Assembly: GCA_035518715.1 (NCBI GenBank)
Contig: DATIXJ010000075.1
Location: 1 to 11,553, forward strand
Source of the DNA: DATIXJ01 sp035518715
Lineage (GTDB): Bacteria > Bacteroidota > Ignavibacteria > UBA10030 > SZUA-254
Direction: 5' to 3'
Length of the DNA stretch: 11,553 nt
The position numbers and the translations under genes are program-made. This document shows, piece after piece, positions 1 to 6,590 of this stretch. Below the pieces are notes generated by a model. The model saw only the letters and a program-made list of their open reading frames with translations, was not told the origin of the DNA and searched no databases. Every line of letters starts with the position of its first letter. Position 1 is the stretch's first letter.

Positions 1-185
1 TCAAAGAGAAAAGAGCTACCCTCTCTTCAACGGCAGAAGTTGAATCCCGGCGGCCCGGGACGGTAACCCCGATACGCAATTTTTTCCTCGCGGGCGATTG
101 GACGGCGACGGGCTTACCCGCGACTATTGAAGGAGCTGTGAAGAGTGGTTTTGCGGCTGCCGCTTCCGCCGCCCGGATTTTATGA
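1..185 (+). CDS. hpnE: Hydroxysqualene dehydroxylase / squalene-associated FAD-dependent desaturase, C-terminal end (5' partial)
   Basis: An open frame enters from the left edge (first full codon at 3) and stops at TGA 183-185, giving 60 C-terminal residues. It contains KEKRAT near the start, then NFFLAGDWTATGLPATIEGA, followed by an Ala-rich helix ending in ARIL. The LAGDW-T-G-PATIEGAV-SG block is the C-terminal FAD-contacting motif of the phytoene desaturase/amine oxidase superfamily. Together with the KEKRAT lead-in it looks most like HpnE, which acts with HpnC and HpnD to make squalene from farnesyl diphosphate for hopanoid or carotenoid synthesis. The catalytic and N-terminal dinucleotide-binding parts lie outside the window. 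It converges on the minus-strand membrane gene with a 16-nt gap and no visible terminator. An alternative is a carotenoid (phytoene or zeta-carotene) desaturase of the same superfamily. Confidence 0.82.
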   Translation, partial: KEKRATLSSTAEVESRRPGTVTPIRNFFLAGDWTATGLPATIEGAVKSGFAAAASAARIL

Positions 186-201
186 TTCGATGTTCGTGAA
201 A

Positions 202-813
202 TCAGGAAATTGCCGGGGCTACGTAACTCCAGAGGAAATTTTGAATCGGTCCGAGAAGGATGAAGAGAACAAATGCCACACCCCATTTCCACGGAACAGT
301 CTTCGTGTCGTGCACGATGGTGATCGTGAGGAAAAGCACGGTCAGGGAGAAGAAGCACATCAGGAGTACCGAAATGGTCGGATCCTTCAAACCCAGGAGC
401 GCAAGTGAACGGTATTCATCAACCTGCAGCCGGGTCCGCGTATTAAAGAGGAGCTGGAGAAAAACCGTGAACGATTCCGGAATACGCATGCTGGCGTTCA
501 CGAACGCCATCGCGCCGATGAAGAGATTTCTCGGATGACGGAGGTAAAGGGAGAAAAAGACGATTGCGAGCGCAAACGTCCAGATCGTTCCGAGCGCGGA
601 TGAAAGCGCACAGGTCGTATGCGGTTCGGTCGTGTCTCCCAGCGAAAAAACTGCCGTCGTTTCTGCCGTCGGCACGCAGGCAGCTTTGTTCACAAGAAGA
701 TGAACGAACTCATGCGAGGCGAATGAAAGGACGATCGCAAGGAGAAATGATGGGCAGCCCACGAGGAGGAGCGTTCGAACCGGATGCCGGGGTTCTTCTT
801 CAATCAATGACAT
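202..813 (-). CDS. Multi-pass membrane protein with HExxH motif, putative membrane metallopeptidase
   Basis: I do not recognise a named family. The 203-residue product starts at ATG 811-813 and has an acidic N-terminus, then about five hydrophobic segments (roughly residues 14-33, 72-90, 95-110, 145-165 and 175-195). The sequence SHEFVHLLVNK at about residues 53-63 holds an HExxH zinc-binding motif at the end of the first membrane helix, as in membrane-embedded metallopeptidases (M50-like or zincin-like proteins). I could not find a convincing NPDG-type third-ligand motif, so catalysis is uncertain. Two cysteines (in KAACV and TTCAL) flank a predicted non-cytoplasmic loop and could form a disulfide. 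There is no strong Shine-Dalgarno upstream. The gene is divergent from tyrS and convergent with hpnE, so it is probably monocistronic. The length, membrane pattern and lack of a better frame opposite support it as real; the function is inferred only. Confidence 0.68.
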   Translation of the reverse strand: MSLIEEEPRHPVRTLLLVGCPSFLLAIVLSFASHEFVHLLVNKAACVPTAETTAVFSLGDTTEPHTTCALSSALGTIWTFALAIVFFSLYLRHPRNLFIGAMAFVNASMRIPESFTVFLQLLFNTRTRLQVDEYRSLALLGLKDPTISVLLMCFFSLTVLFLTITIVHDTKTVPWKWGVAFVLFILLGPIQNFLWSYVAPAIS

Positions 814-931
814 GATTCTTGGCGGTTGATTTTTCGCCGCTAAAGATAATGGAATTTTTTCTTACATTCAAGATTATCCCGGTGAGAATTCCGGGATGAG
901 GTTCCTATCCATACCTGAACAGGAAAGATTC
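814..931. promoter_or_regulatory. Divergent intergenic region with 5-bp inverted repeat upstream of tyrS
   Basis: This spacer lies between the minus-strand membrane gene and tyrS and should hold promoters for both. An AT-rich stretch at 841-870 includes GATAAT at 845-850, a possible -10 element, but no -35 sits at a good distance. CCCGG at 878-882 and CCGGG at 891-895 can pair around an 8-nt loop, forming a small hairpin in the tyrS leader. No T-box specifier or antiterminator consensus and no U-tract terminator is visible. Confidence 0.3.
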
Positions 932-2209
932 ATGGAGAAGTTCTATTCTGAACTGGAATGGCGCGGGCTCATTCATTCCAAAACTCGGGACGTTGAAAAA
1001 CATCTCGCGGAAGAGAAGATTACCGGATACATAGGATTTGATCCGACCGCTTCCAGTCTGCATGTTGGATCGTTATTGCCGATTATGGGACTCGTCCACT
1101 TTCAGCGGGCAGGCCATTCGCCGATTGCCATCGCCGGTGGAGGTACGGGAATGATTGGTGATCCGAGTGGCAAAACACAGGAACGAAAGCTCCTCACGAC
1201 AGAAGAAATCGAGTCAAATCTGGAATCCATCAAGAAGCAGCTCGAACCGTTTCTCGATTTTAAGGTGAGGGCGAATCCGGCCCGCCTCATCAACAATGCC
1301 GATTGGCTGACGAAACTCTCCATGATGGAATTCCTCCGTGATTACGGGAAACATTTTTCCGTCAATGAGATGCTCGCAAAAGATTCCGTGAAGAACCGCA
1401 TTGAACAGGAACAGGGAATTTCATTTACCGAATTCAGCTACTCGCTCCTGCAGTCGATTGATTATCTGCAGGTCTTTGACCGTTTTCACTGTACGATCCA
1501 GATGGGTGGGAGCGACCAGTGGGGAAATATCGTTGCAGGTGCCGATCTGATCCGCCGCATGCGCGGTGCCGAGGTGCATGCTCTCGTCTTTCCGCTCATC
1601 ACCACATCAAGCGGCGTGAAATTCGGCAAGACAGAAAGCGGAACGGTGTGGCTCGACGAAGAACGCACCTCTCCCTATAAGTTCTGGCAGTTCTGGTACA
1701 ACACCGACGATCAGGATGTCGTTAAATATCTGAAATATTTCACCCTCCTGACACATTCTGAAATCGAGGAACTGGAAGCATCGGTGCGTTCCGCGCCTCA
1801 AGAGAGAAGAGCGCAAACCAAACTCGCGTCGGAAGTGACGGAACGGCTGCATGGCTCATCCGCGGCACAGAAGGCGCTCGCCGCCCGCGATATCCTGTTT
1901 GGAACAGGAGACATCCGCCGCGCAGGTGAAAAAGACCTGCTGGATATCTTCAGTGATGTTCCATCGGTAGAGCTTGCCAGAGACGAACTCTCCGGAGCCG
2001 GAACCCCGCTTCTCGATGTGCTTGTTGCCTCGGGAGCCGTAAAGTCCAAGGGTGATGCCCGTCGAGCAATTCAATCCGGAGGCATCTACCTCAATAACGA
2101 TCGCGTTACCGACGAAAATAAGAAAATAAGCGTTTCTGATTCCCTGCACGGAAAGTTCTTTGTTCTCCGGAGAGGCAACAAGAATTATTTTCTCGTCAAA
2201 CTTCGTTGA
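932..2209 (+). CDS. tyrS: Tyrosine--tRNA ligase
   Basis: Cytoplasmic class I aminoacyl-tRNA synthetase that activates tyrosine with ATP and charges tRNA-Tyr. The product has 425 residues, usual for bacterial TyrRS. The Rossmann catalytic domain holds the HIGH-class motif as HVGS (about residues 44-47), preceded by GYIGFDPTASSL. The tyrosine-binding loop QMGGSDQWGN is at about 190-199, and the KMSKS-class loop reads KFGKT at about 230-234. A C-terminal S4 RNA-binding domain covers about 352-425. I prefer ATG 932 because AGGAAAG at 921-927 is well spaced and because TyrRS proteins normally begin close to the ELEWRGLI segment. An in-frame ATG at 896 would add 12 residues without family support. 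It is first of a co-directional run with the ABC transporter 55 nt downstream and no terminator between. Identification is very secure; only the start is debatable. Confidence 0.96.
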   Translation: MEKFYSELEWRGLIHSKTRDVEKHLAEEKITGYIGFDPTASSLHVGSLLPIMGLVHFQRAGHSPIAIAGGGTGMIGDPSGKTQERKLLTTEEIESNLESIKKQLEPFLDFKVRANPARLINNADWLTKLSMMEFLRDYGKHFSVNEMLAKDSVKNRIEQEQGISFTEFSYSLLQSIDYLQVFDRFHCTIQMGGSDQWGNIVAGADLIRRMRGAEVHALVFPLITTSSGVKFGKTESGTVWLDEERTSPYKFWQFWYNTDDQDVVKYLKYFTLLTHSEIEELEASVRSAPQERRAQTKLASEVTERLHGSSAAQKALAARDILFGTGDIRRAGEKDLLDIFSDVPSVELARDELSGAGTPLLDVLVASGAVKSKGDARRAIQSGGIYLNNDRVTDENKKISVSDSLHGKFFVLRRGNKNYFLVKLR

Positions 2210-2264
2210 GTTCGCTTATCCGTTTCGTGATACGTTGCCATCCGGATATTTTCGCTGATTGAGT

Positions 2265-4121
2265 ATGTCTCCGAACCCGACAGGCAGTGCTTCACGCCCC
2301 GCCATGGAGGGAACTGAGCCGTTGACGTTGCGTGAGCGATTCCGCGCAATGCGCAACCTCCCCGAACTCATTCGCCTGATCTGGGAAACCAGCCGGTCTC
2401 TGACTCTTGCCAATGTTTTTCTTCGGATTCTGCGCGCATCTGCGCCTCTCATTCTCCTGTATATTGGGAAGTTGATTATCAATGAGATCGTCTTTCTCAT
2501 CCGCGTCAAAGGAGAGTCGGATTTCACGCACCTCTGGATCCTCGTCGGGAGTGAATTCCTTGTCGCTGTGATATCCGATCTTCTTGCGAGGGCGATCGCA
2601 CTTATCGACAGTCTTCTCGGCGATCTGTTCGCCAACCGGACTTCTGTACGGCTCATGGAACATGCTGCACTTCTTGATCTTTCATACTTTGAAGATTCCA
2701 CATTTTATGATAAGCTGGAACGGGCACGTCAGCAGACGATCGGCCGCACTGCCCTGATGGCACAAGTTCTTGCACAGCTGCAAGACCTGATCACGATGAT
2801 CTTTCTGGCTGTAGGGTTGGTTGCGTTTAATCCGCTCCTTCTTATCCTCCTCGTTGTGGCGCTTGTACCGGCATTCCTCGGAGAATCGCACTTTAACGCG
2901 CGCAGCTATTCATTCATGCGGAAGTGGACTCCCGAACGCCGGCAGCTGGATACGCTTCGATATGCGGGCGCCAGCGACGAATCGGCAAAGGAAGTGAAGA
3001 TCTTCGGGCTCTCGGATTTCCTGACCGGAAGATACAGAGACCTGGCGGAGGAGTTCTTCCGCGGCAACCGCACGATTGCCCTGAAGCGGGCACTTTGGGG
3101 AGGATTCCTCGGCATGATCGGGAGCATCGGATATTATGCTGCATATGTTTTGATCATTATCCGGACCGTGACGGGTCAACTCACTCTTGGTGACCTCACC
3201 TTTCTTGCCGGATCATTCAGCCGGCTGAGGTCACTCTTGCAGGATGTTCTCATCCGATTCTCTACGATGGCGGAAGGCGCATTATATCTCGGGGACCTCT
3301 TCGATTTCTTCGAGCTTAAACCCATGGTCAGTTCGCCGAAGTCTCCGCGGGCTTTTCCACATCCCATGAAGACCGGATTCACGTTTGAAGATGTGGGATT
3401 CCGGTACCCGAATTCTGACCGATGGGCGAACCGGCATCTGACATTCACAATGCGTCCGGGAGAGAAGCTCGCCCTCGTTGGTGAGAATGGTGCCGGAAAG
3501 ACCACTCTCGTGAAACTCCTGGCACGTCTCTATGATCCGTCGGAGGGAAGAATATTTCTGGACGGAATCGATCTTCGTGAATACCTCCTCGAAGAGCTTC
3601 GGCACGAAATCGGGATCATTTTCCAGGATTTTGTGCGTTACCACATGACCGCATCCGAAAATATTGCCGTCGGGCGGATTGAAGAACTTCGAAACGAGGA
3701 GAGAATCCGTCAATCCGCGGAACGGAGTCTTGCGAACACCGTCATTGACCGCCTGCCCAACCGATACGACCAGATACTCGGGAAGAGGTTTGCGACCGGG
3801 GTGGACCTATCGTTCGGCGAATGGCAGAAGATCGCGCTTGCTCGTGCGTACATGCGCGATGCGCAGCTCCTCATACTCGATGAACCGACGGCTTCGCTCG
3901 ATGCGCGTGCGGAACACGAAGTCTTCCAGCGTTTTGCCGAGCTGACCAAGGGAAAGACTGCAGTGCTGATCTCGCACAGATTTTCGACGGTTCGAATGGC
4001 GGATCGCATTATTGTGCTGGGAAACGGTGAGATCCTGGAAATCGGATCTCACGCCGAGCTCCTTTCGAACCATGGCCGGTACGCGGAACTTTTTAACCTC
4101 CAGGCGGCAGGATACAGATAA
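2265..4121 (+). CDS. ABC half-transporter, fused permease and ATPase (exporter type)
   Basis: About 618 residues, the usual size of a fused exporter half-transporter that works as a dimer in the inner membrane. The N-terminal half (about 45-345) has hydrophobic segments near 52-80, 95-118, 178-205 and 275-303, plus the motif YFEDSTFYDKLERA typical of type I exporter permeases. The ATPase domain (about 370-610) carries Walker A GENGAGKTT (about 406-414), Q-loop IIFQDF (about 451-456), signature DLSFGEWQK (about 514-522), Walker B LLILDEP (about 535-541) and H-loop ISHRFSTVR (about 569-577). The signature is LSFGE rather than the canonical LSGGQ. The substrate cannot be inferred; relatives export lipids, peptides or drugs. 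The frame opens at TTG 2259, and I chose ATG 2265. ATG 2304 is also possible, and neither has a clear Shine-Dalgarno. MsrB follows 30 nt downstream. Confidence 0.93.
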   Translation: MSPNPTGSASRPAMEGTEPLTLRERFRAMRNLPELIRLIWETSRSLTLANVFLRILRASAPLILLYIGKLIINEIVFLIRVKGESDFTHLWILVGSEFLVAVISDLLARAIALIDSLLGDLFANRTSVRLMEHAALLDLSYFEDSTFYDKLERARQQTIGRTALMAQVLAQLQDLITMIFLAVGLVAFNPLLLILLVVALVPAFLGESHFNARSYSFMRKWTPERRQLDTLRYAGASDESAKEVKIFGLSDFLTGRYRDLAEEFFRGNRTIALKRALWGGFLGMIGSIGYYAAYVLIIIRTVTGQLTLGDLTFLAGSFSRLRSLLQDVLIRFSTMAEGALYLGDLFDFFELKPMVSSPKSPRAFPHPMKTGFTFEDVGFRYPNSDRWANRHLTFTMRPGEKLALVGENGAGKTTLVKLLARLYDPSEGRIFLDGIDLREYLLEELRHEIGIIFQDFVRYHMTASENIAVGRIEELRNEERIRQSAERSLANTVIDRLPNRYDQILGKRFATGVDLSFGEWQKIALARAYMRDAQLLILDEPTASLDARAEHEVFQRFAELTKGKTAVLISHRFSTVRMADRIIVLGNGEILEIGSHAELLSNHGRYAELFNLQAAGYR

Positions 4122-4151
4122 TCTCGTACAAACAAATCAGGAGAGATGTAC

Positions 4152-4547
4152 ATGAGCGGGCAGGTGAAGAAGACAGACGCGGAATGGAAAAAAGAATTGA
4201 CTCCCCTGCAATATGAGGTGACGCGGCGAAAGGGAACCGAACGCGCTTTCACAGGTGAGTACTGGAATAATCACGAGAAGGGCGAGTACCGGTGTATCTG
4301 CTGCGGGGCTCTGCTGTTCGAATCACGGACGAAGTTCGATTCAGGAAGCGGGTGGCCAAGTTTCTCATCCGTGGCCGTGCCGGATGGCGTGCAGGAAATT
4401 CCCGACGCGAGCCACGGAATGCTTCGAACGGAAGTCGTCTGCAACAGCTGCAGCGCACATCTGGGGCATCTTTTTGATGATGGGCCGGCTCCCACCGGTC
4501 AGCGCTACTGCATAAATTCTGCGGCGCTGAAATTCAAGAAGGACTAA
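4152..4547 (+). CDS. msrB: Peptide-methionine (R)-S-oxide reductase MsrB
   Basis: Reduces the R-epimer of methionine sulfoxide in proteins and so repairs oxidative damage. The 131-residue product is a single-domain MsrB. Zinc ligands appear as two CxxC pairs, in YRCICCGALLF (Cys48, Cys51) and VVCNSCSAHLGHLF (Cys97, Cys100). The substrate-site motif FDSGSGWPSF is present, and the catalytic cysteine lies in GQRYCINSAALKF (Cys120; not selenocysteine). There is no N-terminal signal peptide, so it should be cytoplasmic. ATG 4152 is chosen because AGGAG at 4139-4143 lies 8 nt upstream. The in-frame ATG at 4146 touches that ribosome-binding site and is an unlikely start. Spacing suggests co-transcription with the ABC gene before it and the DUF218 gene after it (23-nt gap). 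No MsrA domain is fused. Confidence 0.95.
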   Translation: MSGQVKKTDAEWKKELTPLQYEVTRRKGTERAFTGEYWNNHEKGEYRCICCGALLFESRTKFDSGSGWPSFSSVAVPDGVQEIPDASHGMLRTEVVCNSCSAHLGHLFDDGPAPTGQRYCINSAALKFKKD

Positions 4548-4570
4548 TATTCAGGCACAAGAGGATTCTT

Positions 4571-5359
4571 ATGTATCTGTTCGTTTCGAAATATCTTTTC
4601 ACCCTTGTTACTCCGCTGATGATTCCGATCGAATTGTTGGTCATTGGAATCATTTTTCTGGTTCTCACGAAGAAACAAACCGCGGGCAAGGTATTTGTTA
4701 TTCTTGGATTGCTTGTGCTGATCATAACGGGATACCGGAAAACCGCCGACATGATCGTGAGTCCGCTGGAGCGGCAATATTCACCGATCGGTCCGGATTT
4801 GAAAGCGGGTTCCCTGCCGGACGAATATTCCGGCATCACCGATATCGTCGTATTGGGGGGCGGTCACTCGACGGAACCGAATTTGCCCATTACCAGCCGG
4901 CTTGCGGCGATAACTCTCGTTCGGCTCTCGGAAGGAATCCGGCTTCATAACCTGCTTAAGGGGTCACGTCTCGTACTTTCGGGGGGTTCCGTGTACGACA
5001 CGAGCAGCGACGCCGTGATCATGCAGGATGTTGCCGTCGCAATGGGAGTTGACCGGAACGATATTATTCTCGAAACCGGTTCGAAAGATACGGAAGATGA
5101 AGCCCGGCTGCTTGCGCCATTGCTCGGGCAAGGACGATTCATTCTTGTGACATCTGCCATGCACATGCCGCGGTCGATGGGTCTGTTTATGAAACTCGGC
5201 ATGCATCCGGTTGCGGCGCCGACCGATTTTACGGTGCATGCATCCGAGGAGATCCGACCGAACTCCATTTTCCCCGCTCCTGAATCTGTGGATAAAGTGG
5301 ATCGCGCTGTGCATGAATACATCGGCGAGTTATGGTCACTCCTGAGGGGTAAAGCATAG
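4571..5359 (+). CDS. YdcF/ElyC-like DUF218 membrane protein
   Basis: A 262-residue protein with two N-terminal membrane helices (about 10-32 and 40-56) and a soluble DUF218 domain (about 90-255). Family landmarks are DIVVLGGGHS (about 91-100), LVLSGGS (about 134-140), the acidic ETGSKDTEDEARL (about 168-180) and LVTSAMHMPRS (about 192-202). ElyC in E. coli is linked to envelope integrity and undecaprenyl-phosphate or peptidoglycan metabolism, SanA to the permeability barrier. The same role here is inference. The start ATG 4571 is preceded by an AGAGG-type Shine-Dalgarno at about 4560-4564. It is last in the tyrS-led run. Only two nucleotides separate its stop from the -35 element of the aroF leader promoter, so read-through transcripts would enter the aroF attenuator. 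Confidence 0.88.
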   Translation: MYLFVSKYLFTLVTPLMIPIELLVIGIIFLVLTKKQTAGKVFVILGLLVLIITGYRKTADMIVSPLERQYSPIGPDLKAGSLPDEYSGITDIVVLGGGHSTEPNLPITSRLAAITLVRLSEGIRLHNLLKGSRLVLSGGSVYDTSSDAVIMQDVAVAMGVDRNDIILETGSKDTEDEARLLAPLLGQGRFILVTSAMHMPRSMGLFMKLGMHPVAAPTDFTVHASEEIRPNSIFPAPESVDKVDRAVHEYIGELWSLLRGKA

Positions 5360-5361
5360 TC

Positions 5362-5390
5362 TTGCATATATCCTGCAGCTTTATTATACT
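5362..5390 (+). promoter_or_regulatory. Sigma70-like promoter of the aroF leader
   Basis: TTGCAT (5362-5367), a 17-nt spacer and TATACT (5385-5390) form a near-consensus housekeeping promoter directly after the DUF218 stop codon. A start 6-7 nt past the -10 element would fall at about 5396-5398, on the A of the leader-peptide ATG at 5397. Read as a Bacteroidota-style promoter it is TTG, 20 nt, then TATACTTC, which only partly fits TAnnTTTG. Confidence 0.65.
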
Positions 5391-5396
5391 TCACCC

Positions 5397-5471
5397 ATGG
5401 AATACGGTTACTCCAAATACCGAATGCAGTATTATCCCGGACCTCTCGGGTCGGGGACCATTTCTTCCTAA
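5397..5471 (+). CDS. Tyrosine-rich leader peptide of aroF
   Basis: A 24-codon frame, ATG 5397-5399 to TAA 5469-5471, lies between the promoter and the terminator upstream of aroF. The peptide has Tyr at positions 3, 5, 8, 12 and 13 (five of 24, several-fold above the roughly 3% typical of proteins) and no Phe or Trp. Codons 12 and 13 are tandem TAT TAT at 5430-5435 and end exactly where the first hairpin arm begins at 5436. Such a control-codon run followed by competing hairpins marks attenuator leader peptides like those of the trp and pheA operons. The proposed role is as a sensor: low charged tRNA-Tyr stalls the ribosome at the tandem codons. No Shine-Dalgarno precedes the ATG, and the predicted transcript begins at or next to it, so translation may be leaderless. 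The role is inferred; chance is the main alternative. Confidence 0.66.
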   Translation: MEYGYSKYRMQYYPGPLGSGTISS

Positions 5472-5531
5472 CGGGATATTGCCGATGTGAGAAGTGAATA
5501 CCCTGCCCATAAGCAGGGTTTTTCGTTTTTT
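5436..5531 (+). promoter_or_regulatory. Putative tyrosine-responsive transcription attenuator of aroF
   Basis: Four segments fit the classical scheme. Segment 1 (5436-5443) pairs with segment 2 (5449-5456): GACC/GGTC plus CCC/GGG around one G-G mismatch. Segment 3 (5500-5506) pairs with segment 4 (5513-5519) as the terminator. Alternatively GGGTCGGG (5448-5455) pairs with CCCTGCCC (5501-5508) with six G-C pairs, one G-U and one mismatch, which would occupy the whole 5' arm of the terminator. A ribosome stalled at Tyr12-13 would cover segment 1 and free segment 2 for segment 3, allowing read-through into aroF. A ribosome reaching the stop at 5469 would cover or release segments 1-2 so that the terminator forms. 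Pairings were found by hand and not energy-scored. Confidence 0.6.
5500..5531 (+). terminator. Intrinsic terminator in the aroF leader
   Basis: ACCCTGC (5500-5506) and GCAGGGT (5513-5519) form a perfect 7-bp stem with a 6-nt loop, CCATAA. They are followed by a U-rich tract, TTTTCGTTTTTT (5520-5531). It sits before aroF rather than after a gene: the tract ends 15 nt before the aroF ATG and 3 nt before the Shine-Dalgarno. This position argues for regulated termination, although it could also end transcripts coming from the DUF218 gene. Confidence 0.85.
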
Positions 5532-5546
5532 GAATAGGAGAATTAC

Positions 5547-6563
5547 ATGATCGTTGTCATGGAATCGCACGCCTCGGAAGAGGATGTGCAGCATGTCTGC
5601 CGCCGCATCAAAGAGCTCGGCCTGACGCCTCATCTTTCAAAGGGTGTGGAACGCACCGTTATCGGCGTCATCGGCGACGAGCGTCTCATCAAGAAGGAAC
5701 AATTGTCGCTCCTTCCGCATGTCGAGAATGTCATTTCAATTCTGAAACCCTACAAGCTGGCGAGCCGCGATTTCAGGCAGCAGGATTCGGTGGTGCATGT
5801 CTCCGGAGTGCCGATCGGCGGAAATGCGGTGGTGGTGATCGCGGGTCCCTGTTCGGTCGAAACGGAAGAACAACTCTTGACTACCGCTGAGGTTGTCAAA
5901 AAGATGGGAGGGAAGCTTCTGCGCGGTGGTGCATACAAACCCCGGACGAGTCCCTATTCATTTCAGGGATTGGGTGAAGACGGTTTGAAAATTCTCGCAA
6001 AAGCAAGAGAGAAGACAGGGCTGGGCATCGTTACGGAGGTTATGGAATCTGCAGAAGTCGAACTCGTGGCCGAGTATGCCGATCTCGTACAGGTTGGGGC
6101 GAGGAATATGCAAAACACGAAACTCCTGCGCGCTCTTTCAAAAATACGGAAACCGGTTCTCCTCAAGCGGAACTTTTCGGCGACACTCAACGAGTTTCTC
6201 ATGAGTGCCGAATACCTGCTCTCCGGCGGAAATGATCAGGTTGTCCTTTGCGAGCGCGGGATCCGGACTTTTGTCGAGTACACCCGCAATACTCTCGACC
6301 TGAATATCGTCCCCGTTGTCAAACAGCTTTCGCACTTGCCGATCATTGTCGATCCGAGCCACGGCACCGGTCGTCACGATCTCATTGTACCGATGAGCCG
6401 CGCTGCGATTGCAGCGGGAGCCGACGGCCTGATCGTGGAAGTGCATCCGAAGCCGTCGGAAGCATTTTCAGATGGGGACCAATCGCTCACGCCGGCTGGC
6501 TTTGGTCAGCTTATGACGGAAGTTCGTGCTGTTGCCACTGCAATTGGAAGAGATGTTGTCTGA
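5547..6563 (+). CDS. aroF: 3-deoxy-7-phosphoheptulonate (DAHP) synthase, type I-beta with ferredoxin-like regulatory domain
   Basis: Condenses phosphoenolpyruvate with erythrose 4-phosphate, the first step of the shikimate pathway to Phe, Tyr and Trp; cytoplasmic. The 338-residue product has an N-terminal ferredoxin-like domain (about 1-64, MIVVMESHASEEDV onward) and a TIM-barrel catalytic domain (about 80-335). Metal ligands expected for the family are visible: Cys102 in AGPCS, His272 in DPSHGTG, Glu298 in VEVH and Asp309 in SDGD. The substrate-loop segments GGAYKPRTSPYSFQG and LLKRNF are intact. Length and ligand spacing match the Thermotoga maritima-type enzyme, whose extra domain mediates feedback inhibition by Tyr and Phe. 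ATG 5547 follows TAGGAG at 5535-5540. The gene stands alone between the upstream attenuator and its own terminator. Feedback inhibition here is inferred from domain architecture. Confidence 0.96.
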   Translation: MIVVMESHASEEDVQHVCRRIKELGLTPHLSKGVERTVIGVIGDERLIKKEQLSLLPHVENVISILKPYKLASRDFRQQDSVVHVSGVPIGGNAVVVIAGPCSVETEEQLLTTAEVVKKMGGKLLRGGAYKPRTSPYSFQGLGEDGLKILAKAREKTGLGIVTEVMESAEVELVAEYADLVQVGARNMQNTKLLRALSKIRKPVLLKRNFSATLNEFLMSAEYLLSGGNDQVVLCERGIRTFVEYTRNTLDLNIVPVVKQLSHLPIIVDPSHGTGRHDLIVPMSRAAIAAGADGLIVEVHPKPSEAFSDGDQSLTPAGFGQLMTEVRAVATAIGRDVV

Positions 6564-6590
6564 ACGATCATTCGATTCTCACCGCACAAA

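Noticed and set aside
307..317. Copy of 11 of the 12 bases of the 6644-6655 palindrome
   Set aside because: It lies inside the coding sequence of the membrane gene and is not symmetric to its full length; a chance match cannot be excluded.
260..538. Plus-strand open frames opposite the HExxH membrane gene
   Set aside because: They are short and basic with no hydrophobic or domain pattern, while the minus-strand frame gives a coherent membrane protein.
5426..5506. Alternative antiterminator pairing of GCAGTATT (5426-5433) with the terminator 5' arm (AATA and CTGC around a CC bulge)
   Set aside because: A ribosome stalled at Tyr12-13 would cover this segment and favour termination during starvation, opposite to the expected logic. 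The 5448-5455 pairing is richer in G-C.
5360..5546. T-box, SRP RNA, 6S RNA or other known structured RNA in the aroF leader
   Set aside because: No T-box antiterminator consensus or SRP/6S-like features were seen. The promoter, Tyr-rich ORF and terminator explain the region better.
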